NCBI GenBank assembly: GCA_964017185.1 | Contig: OZ024876.1 | Coordinates: forward strand, 18,889,755-18,953,754 | Source: Rugalucina vietnamica | Taxonomy: Eukaryota; Mollusca; Bivalvia; Lucinida; Lucinidae | DNA: 64,000 nt | Direction of reading: 5' to 3' | Shown here: positions 42,361 to 53,823 of the stretch, one piece after another | How the letters are laid out: the number at the start of each line of letters is the position of its first letter | Numbering within the stretch: position 1 is the stretch's first letter | Position numbers and translations under genes: made by a program | Notes under the pieces: model-generated | The model's database searches: none | Told to the model about the DNA's origin: nothing | Seen by the model: only the letters and a program-made list of their open reading frames with translations

Positions 42361-44211
42361 AACAATCTGCATAGGCGAGAACAAAGGCGCAGACCAGCTT
42401 CGCGGAATCTAGGAATCCTCGCGGATCGTGGTGGTAGTTGTGATCAATTTGTTTGTCCTCTATGATTCATTGACTAGACTAGTGAGAAACTCACAGCGAG
42501 GATAGAATATCTAACTAAATGTTGTGAACCACTGCAGGAGCTGAGGTTGGGGTTAGGGCCCTGTAAAAATCGATATTTAAGCCTATATATATATTACTGA
42601 TCGTTCAAAGTTGATACTTCTGTTGTAGTTCTAATTGTTTTATGGTTTGGGCTGTTTAAACTTTATCTACGTTCATATATTAGTAGTTAAATTCGGATAA
42701 CTGAGTGGCCACCCATTGGAAAACAGTTGTTTACTCGGCTTACGATATGTTCTCTTAGCATAAGTACCTGGTTGTCAATTTAGATTTTTCCCACCTCGGT
42801 TTTTGGAGTTGGAATTTCTTTCTGATGGCGCCATTTCCTGACCATTGTCTTCTTTTACCTACTTGTGGTACAGGCAATCAAACATTTTTTCACTTTTTGT
42901 TGAGTATATAGGCCTTCCTTGTTTACATGAGTGGTTACAAGTATATTTTAAAGCACATTTTGCGTATAATATCATCCTTATGTTGGACAGAAGTCACACA
43001 AAGTGGAGACAACAACTCGACATGATCAAAGCTATTGACTGGAATATCAATTCAGACATACAAACAAAACAAAACTGACTTTTCAGTCCTCTGAGTGAAC
43101 CAGACGTCAAAACAACCATTTTGACCAACCAGAGTCCAGCTAGTGCTTTGAAAACCAAAATATTTCACTGGCAAAGCTAACCAGTTAGAACAAACTCGGC
43201 TGCGTATTCAACGCGAAGCGTTTGAAATACAATTAAGCTAAGACAAAAGAGCACTTGGTGTGCACGGCAAAGTGCACTTTGCTTGCTGCGTTTAATAGAA
43301 ATTAGTGCACTTACTAATGCACTCCATTTGCACAAGGGTGTTACCGTTTGTCTTAGCACTGATATGCGTTAAACAAGTGGCACAGTATAGTTACAAATTA
43401 GACGCGTTAAATAATTAATTGACACATTACATGTATATATGGGCCACAGTTTAAGAACACCAACACCATGCATAGGCGACAACAAAGGTGCGTATCAGCT
43501 AGTACCATGTTCTTCTTTAAACCCGAAATTTCAAGCTTCTAGCCATTTTCGGTGGCTGCACAGGCTTGTTTGTGTCTGTTTTAAGACACATCGCGGCTCA
43601 AATGGTAACTAGCGATATCTGACACCAAGTAGCCATCAGATACTTGATAGCTCTACATGTAAATCGCTCTTTGACGTGATACTGAAGAGGATTATTTTAG
43701 TTTATTAGTTCGCGAGGTAAACCATATTCCATATAAATCAGACAATCAAAATTGAATGTGTACATTGTTATTTGTTACCAAGGCCCCAGACACTGGGGCG
43801 GGTGGGAGCCTATCCTGTTTTGACATGTTTATTGTCTTCGAAATGCAGTGAAAGTACCCAGAATTTTATTATTATTTTATGGACATCATAGGGCATTTGT
43901 AAACATAAGAAAACGAAAGTTTTAGCAGGGCTTTGCTTTAAGGTCCCCAATATTTCCCGGGGGCTCGAGTGTGTGGTTACAAATGATTAGTTCAGTAAGT
44001 GTACATTTCCCCTTCTAAAAAAAACAACAACTGCAAATGCAAAAATAAGTCACCGTTCAGCTGTGCAGTTTTCGCTACACAGATAGTACAGCCCCGCTCT
44101 GGCTTAAATCCGAAATTTCAAGTGATTTTTTATCTGAGACTGTACAGGGCGGACTGTGTCGGACCTGGTTTGAAATTCCCTGCGTTTTCATTTTATATTT
44201 GTTTCATAATC

Positions 44212-44222
44212 GATATTTTCAG
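44212..44222 (+). other. 3' splice acceptor at CRP3 start
   Basis: 'cgatattttcag' ends at the base before the CRP3 ATG, as in CRP2. Confidence 0.6.
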
Positions 44223-44594
44223 ATGGCCAGCTGTGTCGTAAGCTTCATCCTCTTATTTTTCCTGGTCAACCAGGCTAGCTGCAAACTGTCCGACCATCAC
44301 TGCATATGGCATTGCCTTTATAGCAGGCATCCCGTAGACGTCCAGTACTGCAAGATGTGCGCCGAAGACCCACCGATCACCTACCACATGTGTTATGCAG
44401 CATGCCAACACACCGGGCAGTCGTTTGAATTATCTGCGATATGTGATGCCTGCTTCGAGGAACAAACGAAGTTCATGCCATACATGTGCAAGTGGGCGTG
44501 CATGGGTCAGCGATACTATCCGAACATCGCCGTGTGCAAGAGCTGCAAAGAAACCGACATATTGTCATATCCTAATAAATATTATTTACAATAA
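44223..44594 (+). CDS. CRP3, small secreted cysteine-rich protein
   Basis: Encodes 123 residues from the ATG next to the acceptor; an in-frame ATG at 44199 lies in the presumed intron and would spoil the signal peptide. The signal peptide is MASCVVSFILLFFLVNQASC. Cysteine pairs are CIWHC, CKMC, CYAAC, CDAC, CKWAC, CKSC with spacers 11, 10, 12, 11, 11. Closest paralogue is CRP2. Compared with it, most coding differences change the amino acid while every cysteine is kept. Expected to be exported and disulfide-bonded; role unknown. The 3' flank is free of MITEs, unlike CRP2. Confidence 0.85.
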   Translation: MASCVVSFILLFFLVNQASCKLSDHHCIWHCLYSRHPVDVQYCKMCAEDPPITYHMCYAACQHTGQSFELSAICDACFEEQTKFMPYMCKWACMGQRYYPNIAVCKSCKETDILSYPNKYYLQ

Positions 44595-45191
44595 GTTTCC
44601 AAAGTTGTCCTTCGAAAACGTTTCGTATTTAGACTATAAGAAGTTGAATCATTTTGGAAAATCTTTTTTTGTGAAATTGTAGTTTCATTATTTTGAATTT
44701 TTTTAGAGATTTGAAATAATCTAACTCCAGCTATTGTTCTTTTTTCTTACTCAAATAGGGGTAATAACAAATTTATGAATATTTGACTGAAGTTGAAATT
44801 GGTGAAATATCGGAGGTATTTGTCATAAACAACCATCATTGGAACATTAAAAATGATTCCAACTTCACTAATTTTATATTTTCTGATTGGTTTCTTTGAA
44901 GACTTTACTAGTACTTCATAAAGCGTAAGAATACTCAGTTCGTCTTACTTTCCACTGGTTATGGAAGTTTAAATAAATGTCAACACATGCACTGTTCTGA
45001 AAAAAAAAGGAATTATAATAAATGAATTTAATAAGTTTTGTTGATTGGCTTTATGAAAACGTTTATTAGAGATTCGCTTGAGTTTACATACCGATAAAAT
45101 CAACAAAACTAAAATTTATTCCAATATTAATATTCAAATATTCAAATGCCATTTGTGATTATTTTTACAAAATTGATCTTATAAACATAAT
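44595..45191. other. Intergenic downstream of CRP3
   Basis: AT-rich. No gene seen. Confidence 0.35.
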
Positions 45192-45388
45192 TGAGCCATC
45201 TCGTGAGAAAACTAACAATGTGGTTTTTGGACAGGTCCGACATAAATCGGGCTGTACAGCCACATAAGACAGCTAGAGTCTTGAAATTTCGAAACGAGGG
45301 AGTGTTCTTTATGAGTAGCGAAAACAAAGGCGCTGATAAGCTGATCTGCGTCTGTTTTCGCCTATGTTAGTTTTCTCATGAGGCGGCA
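45192..45388. mobile_element. MITE family G2, degenerate copy
   Basis: Left end TGAGCCATCTCGTGAG; inner stem shortened (GCGCTGATAAGCTGATCTGCG); right end 'TCTCATGAGGCGGC' slightly truncated. Confidence 0.7.
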
Positions 45389-45851
45389 AATTATGTTCTT
45401 ATGCAAAATGCGAAATATTAATTGTAATTAAAAACTGTTTATTTTACATTAATTAACTGGGAGTTCAGTGTTAAATGTTTCCTTGAATGTTTCCGCAATG
45501 CATCTCTATTAGCTATCGTCATGAATCACGGCACCAACCTGTATATACGACAACAGGTGAAATTAATTCAATTTTAGCAAGAAGAAATTACATTCGCGCA
45601 AATGTTAAGGCACACAGCAGGCTAACTACCTATGGTGCTCGTAAAAGTTACTGACTCATGTTTTCGTCGGCATATATATTTCCATCGCCACAGGCAACCT
45701 TCACCACCTTATAATGTACCTTTTTATTCTTATCAATTGGACAATTTGCTTCCCATGTATCAGTCGTGATCAATATATTGCCCAAAAAAGTAGGGAGTAT
45801 TTAAAATGTGAAAGAAGTTTAGCATATTTGCCCCTTATTACTGTCCTTGTA

Positions 45852-45910
<59 letters not shown>

Positions 45911-46060
45911 CATAGAAACCAATATTGTGTTTCTCATAACAATTGTCCCTTGTACATTTGGGTCTTAACACCAAAAGATATCACAAACATATTGCTTATT
46001 CAATTTGGTGCTTGCATTACTGATGCCTGCTTACATTTGTAACTGGTGACAAAAAGTTAA
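45389..46060. other. Intergenic with an AAT microsatellite
   Basis: (AAT)n at about 45853-45906, eighteen units or so. An open frame across it is polyasparagine and not credible as a gene. Confidence 0.5.
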
Positions 46061-46066
46061 TATATA

Positions 46067-46566
46067 CAGTCAAGGACCAAAAGTATTTCCACAACGTCAG
46101 AAACTCCATAGACTTACGGGTATTTTCATGTTTACAAGAAAAAATATCCTGTCTCTCTTGGTCAATATATTTTCATGATTTTGTGTCATTTGAAAGATGA
46201 ACGAATAAAGCAATAAACAAGGTATTTTCGATCAATTCCTTGCATGCATTTTAAAGCTACCAATTTTTAAACAACACATGATATTTATTTTGACAATTTT
46301 TGGGCAACGCCACCATTGACTTCAACGGGAAAGTGCCTTTCTCAAAATTTCCTAAAATTTCAAACTGTTGTTTATAGAAAATGCAACGTTGAAACTTCAC
46401 CACATCACATTTGTTTATTGCTTTTTTTTATTTAAACTTCAAATGACACCACAATCATGCAAATATGTTGACCAGAAGACGCAGGATAATTTTTCTTGCA
46501 AACATGAAAATACATGTAAGTCTATGGAGTTCCCGACGTTGCGGAAATACTTTTGGTCCTTGACTG
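46067..46566. mobile_element. Tc1/mariner-type MITE, 500 bp
   Basis: TA duplications at 46065-46066 and 46567-46568. The ends CAGTCAAGGACCAAAAGTAT / ATACTTTTGGTCCTTGACTG are exact inverses, and pairing continues through 'ACTCCATAGACTTACGGGTA' / 'ATGTAAGTCTATGGAGT' and 'TTTTCATGTTT' for about 85 bp with few mismatches. The interior has no transposase. Confidence 0.9.
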
Positions 46567-46779
46567 TATATATGCTGCGGAGTTATTTCCACTTGCGTAA
46601 ATCAACATCGGTTCAATCACAATGTTAGTGTGATTTGTTGCTGAACAAAAGGTAAACTACTAAAACTTCTATGTATGGTTGGGTTTTTCTTAGCCACTAT
46701 GGATATCGTTTCAAACGTAAAGTTTATATTGGTGTTGGAGTCGAATTAATGTTCTGTTTGCACGTTATATACGTTTTCA

Positions 46780-46955
46780 TGATTAAGTTCGGGTAACTGA
46801 GTGGCCGCCTGTTTGGAAATACATGTAGCTGCTCACTCGGTTTACGATATGCACTCTAGGTATAAGTACCTGATTGTCCAATTATTTTTTCCTAACTCGG
46901 TTTTTGGAGTGGGAATTTTTTTCCCGATTGCGCCATTTACTTGTACCTAGCCTCC
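46780..46955 (+). repeat. Penelope-like tail fragment, plus strand
   Basis: 'ttcgggtaactgagtggccg', 'gctgctcactcggtttacga', 'actcggtttttggagtggg', 'tgattgcgcc' without its ends. Confidence 0.6.
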
Positions 46956-47018
46956 GAGACGTAAGCAAACCATTGGTGGTCATTCATGTGCATGTAAAGC
47001 ATATTTTCAGTGCCCAAA

Positions 47019-47252
47019 CATCAGGAAAACATATCCGTGTAATGTATGCCCCTATAACAAAACTGGGGTATGCAGGGGTATACATATATTTCTTATTTTT
47101 GCTCCAAAGCATAGATTGTGGGTACTCATAAGAACCGCTACTAAAAAATCTATAATTTGAAATTTCAATTCTTACAACTTCAGAAAAATATGTTTATTAC
47201 ATGGGCATGGGCATGAAAAATCTGTATATTACATGGGCATGTTTTCGTAATA
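47019..47252. mobile_element. MITE-P, palindrome deleted
   Basis: Both terminal repeats are present (ACATCAGGAAAACATATCC and GGGCATGTTTTCGTAATA), but the right half of the central palindrome is gone and 'aaaatctgtatattacatggg' is partly duplicated. Confidence 0.65.
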
Positions 47253-47317
47253 AGAGCTCGAAAGGGATAAATGAACCAAAGTGTTCAGACTTTAAATCTA
47301 TTGGCTGCCGAATTCCA

Positions 47318-47405
47318 TCAGAAAACATGTTTATGAAATGTATACAGACTAATATCCCACTTTTATAGTAAAATGCACCTGGGTATACATGTTTTCTTAT
47401 TTTGA
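47318..47405. mobile_element. MITE-P fragment
   Basis: 'CATCAGAAAACATG', 'cacttttatagtaaaatgc' and 'gggtatacatg' in the family order, truncated. Confidence 0.5.
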
Positions 47406-47459
47406 TCAACAACATGGTCGTTCGTCTCCCACTAATTAGAAAGACCATCATTATTTCTT

Positions 47460-47816
47460 GAATAGGTTCGTGTGTGTTGGTGAGTTATTTGATGGCTGAC
47501 TAGGCAAATTCTAGCTCTAAACTGTCGGTTGCAAGTAGAGCAAGTCAATGGCATGGGATCAACTGGAGGCCCATTGGTATTGGCTTTGCGTTCTCAACGC
47601 TTTTTCAGCTTCACGTGTTTTCTTTTTTCATAGAGGGTCTTTGTTGATGAGACCTCGCCACTTTGATCGATCCGGTGCAGTCTGTTCACAAGACCAATTT
47701 GGTATGTCGAAATCCTTCAGAGAAGCTTTGAGGGTGTCTTTGTAGCGTTTCTTCTGGCCACCATGAGAGCGGTTTCCCTCTTGTAGTTCTCCACAGAAGA
47801 CTTTATTTCGAAAAAG
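47460..47816 (-). pseudogene. LINE 3' fragment with C-terminal zinc finger
   Basis: Minus-strand translation gives VFCGELQEGNRSHGGQKKRY, KDTLKASLKDFDIPNWSCEQ, TAPDRSKWRGLINKDPL, and after a frame change PMPLTCSTCNRQFRARICLV, SHQITH. The first part is the C-terminal segment common to a group of LINE ORF2 proteins and the last is its terminal C2H2-type finger. The copy is 5'-truncated and sits against the Penelope-like tail at 47818. It is a different LINE lineage from the one at 25.7 kb. Confidence 0.65.
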
Positions 47817-47817
47817 G

Positions 47818-49959
47818 TACAAGTAGGCAAAGATCAGGAAAAGGCGCAATCAACAAAAGATTCCCATTCCAAAAACCGAGGTGGGAAAAAAACCACACTA
47901 ACAATCAGGTACTTATACCAAGAAAACATATCGTAAGCCAAATGAGCAGCTATTTTCCCAATAGGTGGCCACGCAGTTACTTAAACTTAACTAAAATATG
48001 AAAACATACATAAAGCGCTAACAGCACAAAAATTTTAAACACCAAGATATAAAACAAAAAGAACCACCACAGAAGTATCGCCTTGGAACGATCAGTAACA
48101 CAAAAAATGCCCGATTTTGATGTACTTACACTTTCAGAGTCCCGTAAACGTAAATCTCGATCTCATGGTATACGGAAAAAGGGTAATGACAAACGTAAAC
48201 GGTGCGCTGCATTGAAATTGAACATTTCCCTTAATGATTTAGCTGTTAAACTAAGGATTTCCGGTCGACATCCGATGCTGTCTTATCTAAGTTCTCTACC
48301 TATTGCTGCATTACGTTCCTTGGACACAGAGGCTAATAGATTTTACGATAGAAATCATCAAATGTTTGACGCTGCACTGTTAACAAGATGTTATACTCAG
48401 CATGCTCTTCGTCCATTTATCGATTCCGAAGCTAATCACATTAGAAGTTTTATAAAAATTCCTTTCATTAATAAAGGAATTGACTTTATTGATTTACCAA
48501 GCATATTCCAAGATAAATCAGTGATACAGTCTATACCTACCTACTTCCAAAATACAGAACCTCCTATTATTTGTTACAAATATAACAAACCAATCAGAAA
48601 TACTATTCCTATTTTCAATAAACTTGTTTCTGATCTTGATATCCATGCTAATACTCCCAAGTCTTGAGATTGTAAAGATTCAAAATATGTTTATCAACCA
48701 GCCGGACATATAGTTACTGGAAATTTAAAAATAATTTCGGATTCTAGAATTCGCAAAATTGTTTCTAAAGATCCGAAATATAGATTCCCTTCCTACATTA
48801 ATTTCGACAAATGTAGAGAGGAGATTCATCTGCATTAAATGATTTCGGTAATCGATGGTGTAAACGAGAGGGTGTTGAGGATAATGCTCTTAAAGAATGG
48901 AAAAGAAGTATCTTCACTATCGTGGATAAACGTATTAAGTTTTATTCACAAAATACTAATCTTTTACCTCCTAAACCCAAATCGTCATTTAGGCATTTGA
49001 AGCAGGGTATCCAAGAATTTCATAGAAAGTATGTCTTGGTTCCGGCAGACAAAGCCGCAAACAATGTTGTTGTCGTTTGTAGGCTTCACTACGTTAACAC
49101 CTTAAAACAGGAGCTTGATGGTACCAGGGCTGATCTGGAGACAGATACTGATGAAGTGTCTGTAGTTAATGCCCACTTAAACGATTTACCTGTTAAGTTT
49201 TCTGTTTGTGTCAATGAAGGCCAAGACAAACTTCCTACGATGTATTGGTTACCTAAGCTTCACAAAAGACCATACAAAGCTAGATTTATTGCAAATTCTA
49301 GCTCTTGTACTACCACTGAACTTTCTAAATTATTAACTTCCTGTCTTACTGCTATCAAATCTCATGTTATAAGATACTGTGAGACAGTGTATGAAACTTC
49401 AAATAAAAATTGGTTTTGGTCAATAAAAAATTCTGGTGAGGTGCTCAGTAAATTGAAGTGTAAAGGGTTCCGTGCGAAAAGCTTGTCCACGTATGATTTT
49501 TCTACTCTGTATACAACATTACCACATAATCTAATAAAAGAAAAACTTCTGGATTTGATAGAGTGGACCTTCAAAAGGGCATTAAAAAACTATGGTTCAC
49601 TTTATTTGGCATGTAATGATAGAAAGGCTTTTTTCACTTCCTCTAACCAAAGTCGGTATACACGTTGGTCATGTCAGAATGTGTGCGACGCCTTGTCCTA
49701 TCTCCTTGATAATATTTATATTAGATTTGGGACCAAGTTATACAGACAAATTGTTGGAATTCCGATGGGTACAAATTGCGCACCTCTCGTAGCTGATTTA
49801 TTTTTATACTGCTACGAAAGAGATTTCATGGATTCTCTTAACCATGATAATCAAGCTGATGTTATCGAGGCTTTTAATTCCACATCTAGGTACCTCGATG
49901 ACCTTTTGAACATTGACAACCCTTATTTTGAAGGTATGGTCAATCAAATTTATCCACCT
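47818..49959 (+). mobile_element. Penelope-like element, 5' half with inverted tail
   Basis: 47818-48103 is the 3' tail in inverted orientation; the coding region starts right after, at 48107. This repeats the arrangement at 14110-16793. The element is cut off inside the transcriptase at NQIYPP (49959) and followed by a T-rich tract and unrelated sequence, so the 3' half is missing. Confidence 0.7.
48107..49959 (+). pseudogene. Penelope-like reverse transcriptase, N-terminal part
   Basis: This copy shows the N-terminal region missing at 14.7 kb. A basic lead (MPDFDVLTLSESRKRKSRSH) is followed by an alpha-helical region, then DCKDSKYVYQPAGHIVTGNL, DPKYRFPSYINFDKC, FHRKYVLVPADKAANNVVVV, LPTMYWLPKLHKRPYKARFI, and the palm motifs GIPMGTNCAPL and YLDDLL. 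Two or so breaks separate the frames 48107-48667 and 48922-49959. Between residues of the shared part, identity to the minus-strand copy is very high, so the two insertions are of similar, recent age. The missing C-terminus makes it inactive. Confidence 0.75.
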
Positions 49960-50442
49960 TTTTTTTTTATTTTTATTTTTTTTTTTTTTTTTGGTCGGCT
50001 CCTCCTCCCCTTCACCGACCCCATGTTTTTTTACACATCATTTTGAAGAATATATATATATACAATGAATTTATTTACACTAAGTACAAGTGATTAATTT
50101 TGAATTTATGTTTTCACGTGAATAATTCTGTACATATTGTAATAATGCGACTTTCTGTTGCCTTACTTGTTCAGTACATACGATATATATATTGGTGCAA
50201 ACTAAATTTTAGTAGGTAGCATGAAATACAAATTATATATTCATTATTGCGGTAATTGGCACATACATATTGGTACAATCGTGGAACTAGTTATGTAGCT
50301 ATGGTACAAAATTATAGCATAAAGATGTATACATATTTGTGGACAGTTGTTCAACACTAAATCGAGATATTAAATACTTATTGGGCTAGCTGGCGGTAAT
50401 GTATATTAAATGTATTGGGGTGTCAAAATAAAATATCTGAAA
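49959..50442. other. T-rich tract and AT-rich intergenic sequence
   Basis: A T-rich run at 49959-49992 marks the truncation of the retroelement. 'ggctcctcctccccttcacc' follows. No gene seen to 50442. Confidence 0.45.
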
Positions 50443-50497
50443 ATGTACAAGTAGGCGAAGATCAGGAAAAGGCACAATCATGAAAGGATTCCTACTT
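50443..50497 (-). repeat. Penelope-like tail, last 55 bp
   Basis: 'gtacaagtaggcgaagatca', 'ggaaaaggcacaatcatg', 'gattcctactt', directly joined to element D. Confidence 0.6.
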
Positions 50498-51061
50498 TGA
50501 GTATTAGAAAAACAAAGTTAATTTGAATGTATGATGTTTCTAGAGTCTGTTAGTCTTTATTTGACCAGATTATTCCAGTTATTTTGTGTGATATAACCGA
50601 TTTACTATATGGACCCTACAGACGTCATTGTCCTAAAAAATGACGTCAAAATTGCGTAATGCATTTCTGCATGTTAGTACAGCTTACAAAACTCGATGCA
50701 TTTGCTTAAAACTGTTCAAGCACTGGTCAGAACCTATTGTTAAGTTAGAAGCATACCATCCTTACAGGCAATCTGACGTAATTATTTTGTCTATTATTAT
50801 GATGATGCAGTTGCTATGGTTACCGTTTCACGATAGATATAGGACAAATATGTGTATTATGGGCTAAAACAAGGGCAGATAACTCCAAATATTGAAAATA
50901 AATATGTTTTAAAACTCATTCATTTGGTAGCCCAGTGTTCAAAGGTATCAATTACAGTGTTATTTCTAAAACGTATATTTCATTAGTTTTCTACTTCTTG
51001 CTTCTTGCTACTAGTAATGTCAGAATGTCCGAAGGTACACTTTGTCGCGTTGAGGTTCATT
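50498..51061. mobile_element. Element D, copy 1 (left end missing)
   Basis: Closely matches 61620-62188 over about 560 bp: 'tgagtattagaaaaacaaag', 'tgacgtcaaaattgcgtaat', 'ccatccttacaggcaatctg', 'ggttaccgtttcacgataga', ending 'tgtccgaaggtacactttg', 'tcgcgttgaggttcat'. The left terminal repeat is replaced by the Penelope-like tail. Confidence 0.75.
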
Positions 51062-51063
51062 AA

Positions 51064-51122
51064 TTACCACAGATGTGACGCCGCAGAACGCGGCATCCCA
51101 TCTGGGGCTATTCTGTTTGCTT
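51064..51122. repeat. Hairpin repeat H, copy 3, inverted
   Basis: 'gatgtgacgccgcagaacg', 'cggcatcccatctggggct', 'attctgtttgc' are H words. The outer left arm is lost. Confidence 0.5.
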
Positions 51123-51255
51123 AGAAAAAGATACAAGAAGGCAACGATCAGGAAAAGGCGCAATCAGAAAAAGATTCCCACTCCAAAAACCGAGGCGGGA
51201 AAAAACAAACAAACTAACAATAAGGTACGTATACCATAAACATTTTGTAAGCCGA
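51123..51255 (-). repeat. Penelope-like tail fragment
   Basis: 'gatacaagaaggcaacgatc', 'ggaaaaggcgcaatcagaa', 'tcccactccaaaaaccgag', then truncated after 'cattttgtaagccga'. Confidence 0.65.
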
Positions 51256-51523
51256 AGAATTTCAAGAAGAATTTCAAGAAGAAATTCATCGAAAAAAAAG
51301 GAATAGAAATTCAAAATCACTCCTGATGTCCCGAATAATGAAAGTGGACTGACCCAAATGATAACGATGGGAAATTTCATTCGTCATATATGGGTTGATA
51401 AAGGTCCGGGTGTTGGCGTTATATGGTCAAACGTTTGAATATAACAGATGCATCAGCTGTGGAACATGCATTGCTAAGGCTTTGCTCTAGTCTTGAGTCA
51501 CCTTTATCAATTACCAATTACAT

Positions 51524-51795
51524 TACGTAAACACGCCCATGTAATATACAGAGATTTTTTAAGTTGTAAAAAATTGAAAAATGTGACTAGAATTTTGTTT
51601 GATATTTTTCTTATTTTTGCTCAAAACATAGATTGTGGGTATTCGTGCCTCGACGAGGCGGTTCTAACGAGTACCCACAATCTATGTTTTTGAGCAAAAA
51701 TAAGAAAATAGGTATACCCCTGCACACCCCAATTTTGCTGTATAAAAGTGGGGTTCAAGGGGGTATACTTGTTACGGACATGTTTTCCTGATGAT
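51524..51795. mobile_element. MITE-P, nearly complete copy
   Basis: From CATTACGTAAACACGCCC to GGACATGTTTTCCTGATG. The left half of the palindrome is shortened (GTGCCTCGACGAGGCGGTTC). Confidence 0.75.
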
Positions 51796-52780
51796 GGTTT
51801 CAAGATCTATTATAAATGAGATGGCTATTTCGCTTGCAAAAGTTTACCCTATCAAGATGTTAACCGGTATAATCGTCTGCATTTCCCCTAGAATTCAGCT
51901 ACTTTCTAGCCAAGGTTATCTTAATATAATCTGACAGCTCAGAACATTTATTATTTTCACAACCTCATTAAAATCGCAGAGAGTGTTTATCTACAAAATA
52001 CCACTTCATACACCTCCAAGTTGAACATTCAATCATTGCTGGCCTCTGGTTTAATGCAAAATACAAAGAGAATACTCACATTTAATTTTGTGATGATAAA
52101 GATTTGTTTCTTGTGTTTTCATTTCTCTGAACCAAAATAAGCTACTGCATGATATTCATTTACATCCTCACATGTCAAAGCAGTTCTACTGATTATGTTA
52201 CTGGAAATATTTATATAGAACTGACAAATATTTTCAATTATACAAACATAAAATTATTACTTAGTTTTGGTCTGCTCTTTTATTTGAATTGTGGGAAATT
52301 AGCTGTGTTTTAAGAAAACATCATATGGGGTTTCAATAACCTGAATAGATCATCATCCTGTGCAAAATTACATAATGAGGAAATACAGTGTTCTTCTTTG
52401 TTTTCTTCTGAAGAAGAAGAACGAAAAGAAGAAATTATCATTTAGGACAAGCCTGTTCAGCTCACACTTCCTACACATATTTATTGTTTGTTATAGAGTA
52501 ACTGGCACTAAGACTAACTAAATTTGTTTTTCCTCTGCAAGTCTCTCTGAGGCAGATTACCAGTTCTAAGTACACATACATATATTTTCACAATTAACTG
52601 CAACTGTTTTTCTTTGATCAGTATTTATTATATTTATTTTGTTCAAATGGTAATTGTGTTGCTTTTTTGGATATAAACTTTAATACAAGTATGCTGTCTC
52701 AGAAGGAACATATCTTTTGCATACAGTGCACAGAAGTGCACAGAACAACTGATCAGTTTTACACCCTTTGGGCGGGTTGC
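51796..52780. other. Intergenic, nothing recognised
   Basis: AT-rich, with an inverted TTCTTC/GAAGAA tract at 52392-52432. No gene supported. Confidence 0.4.
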
Positions 52781-52784
52781 CTTA

Positions 52785-52905
52785 ATTGCGTCAGGGTTAA
52801 CATTTGTCACCAACATGACAGGCATAATTACCAGCCGGGTTTCAAACCCGCCACCTCTAGATTGCTAGACGAATACGCTAACATTACACTACCGCGGCTG
52901 TAAGA
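52785..52905 (-). repeat. tRNA-like sequence, minus strand
   Basis: Minus-strand 'gccgcggtagtgtaatgtta' (A-box region) and GGCGGGTTTGAAACCCGGC (B box with a complete T stem). The acceptor stem does not close, so this is a SINE head or tRNA pseudogene. Confidence 0.5.
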
Positions 52906-53088
52906 GAACATAGATCATCATTTTAAGTGGTCCCATTGTTTGTAGACTGTGACAGATTTTCTTGAGACATAATTCGTTTTGATATTTACACATACAGTTG
53001 CGCACATGCACTCTTTCATAATGATAAAGCCGGTACTTTTCTGTTTATTTTCAATAACTAAAAAAAACATTTATGGAAGCACATAAAA

Positions 53089-53314
53089 TGAGCCGCAACG
53101 GGAGAAAACCGTTTCGGAGTCTTCGACCAGGTCTGACACAACCTAATCTGTACAGACACAGAAGCGAGCTAGCTAGCAGCTTGAGATTTTGGATATAAGT
53201 AGAAGAGAATTATACTATCCGAGTAGTGAAATCAAAGGTGCTGATCTGCTGTGCAGTTACTGCACTGCAGGTCTGCGTCATGCAAAAATCTTTTTTTTCT
53301 CATGATGTGTCTCA
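53089..53314. mobile_element. MITE family G2, diverged complete copy
   Basis: Left end TGAGCCGCAACGGGAG, right end TCTCATGATGTGTCTCA, flanked by AA on both sides (53087-53088, 53315-53316). Inner stem GATCTGCTGTGCAGTTA. Confidence 0.75.
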
Positions 53315-53316
53315 AA

Positions 53317-53823
53317 TGATACATGTAGTTTGGATTTAAAGATCATTTTAACATACGCATTTTCATATTAAGAAAAAGTTCTACTTGGCTGCTTTTGTTG
53401 CATCCAGCCAAGATTCACATATTCCATTCCTGGTACAAAAACTCTACATTGTATAAACTACACGGGCAAATGTTCACAAGCATGTATTATCGACAGTGGG
53501 GGAGTCTGATAAAAATAATTGGATTTTGTTTCAGTTTGTTGTTTTAACCATTAGGAACTGTCAAAATAAATCACCAGTGTACTGTTAGCAGATTTTACAA
53601 TATTGGAGGAAAACGACGACTAGGTAGAAAACTTCTCTGCTTCACTCCTCAGCTGAAAATACCTTTTTGCTTAATTGAGTGTCCAGTTTAAAATACTGAC
53701 ATTGATAGAGTTGTTCGCATTCTTTAGTGGGTTTTGATATTGTATTTACGCGTTTATTGCAGTCTAATGTCACACGTTCCAAAGTCAACTCTGTATCATT
53801 TACGACCTGGTTTTAATAATAAT
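53317..53823. other. Intergenic, nothing recognised
   Basis: No gene or shared repeat. Confidence 0.35.

Larger units (their letters stand above)
42405..44594 (+). repeat. Segmental duplication, block B (carries CRP3)
   Basis: Partner of 18316-21061. It lacks the G2 MITE and the extra exon copy of block A. Both blocks share the diverged Penelope tail, the 'gaccaaccagagtccagc' region and the upstream G2-like sequence. Confidence 0.8.

Noticed and set aside
45714-45968. Frame with eighteen asparagines
   Set aside because: It is the AAT microsatellite read through.
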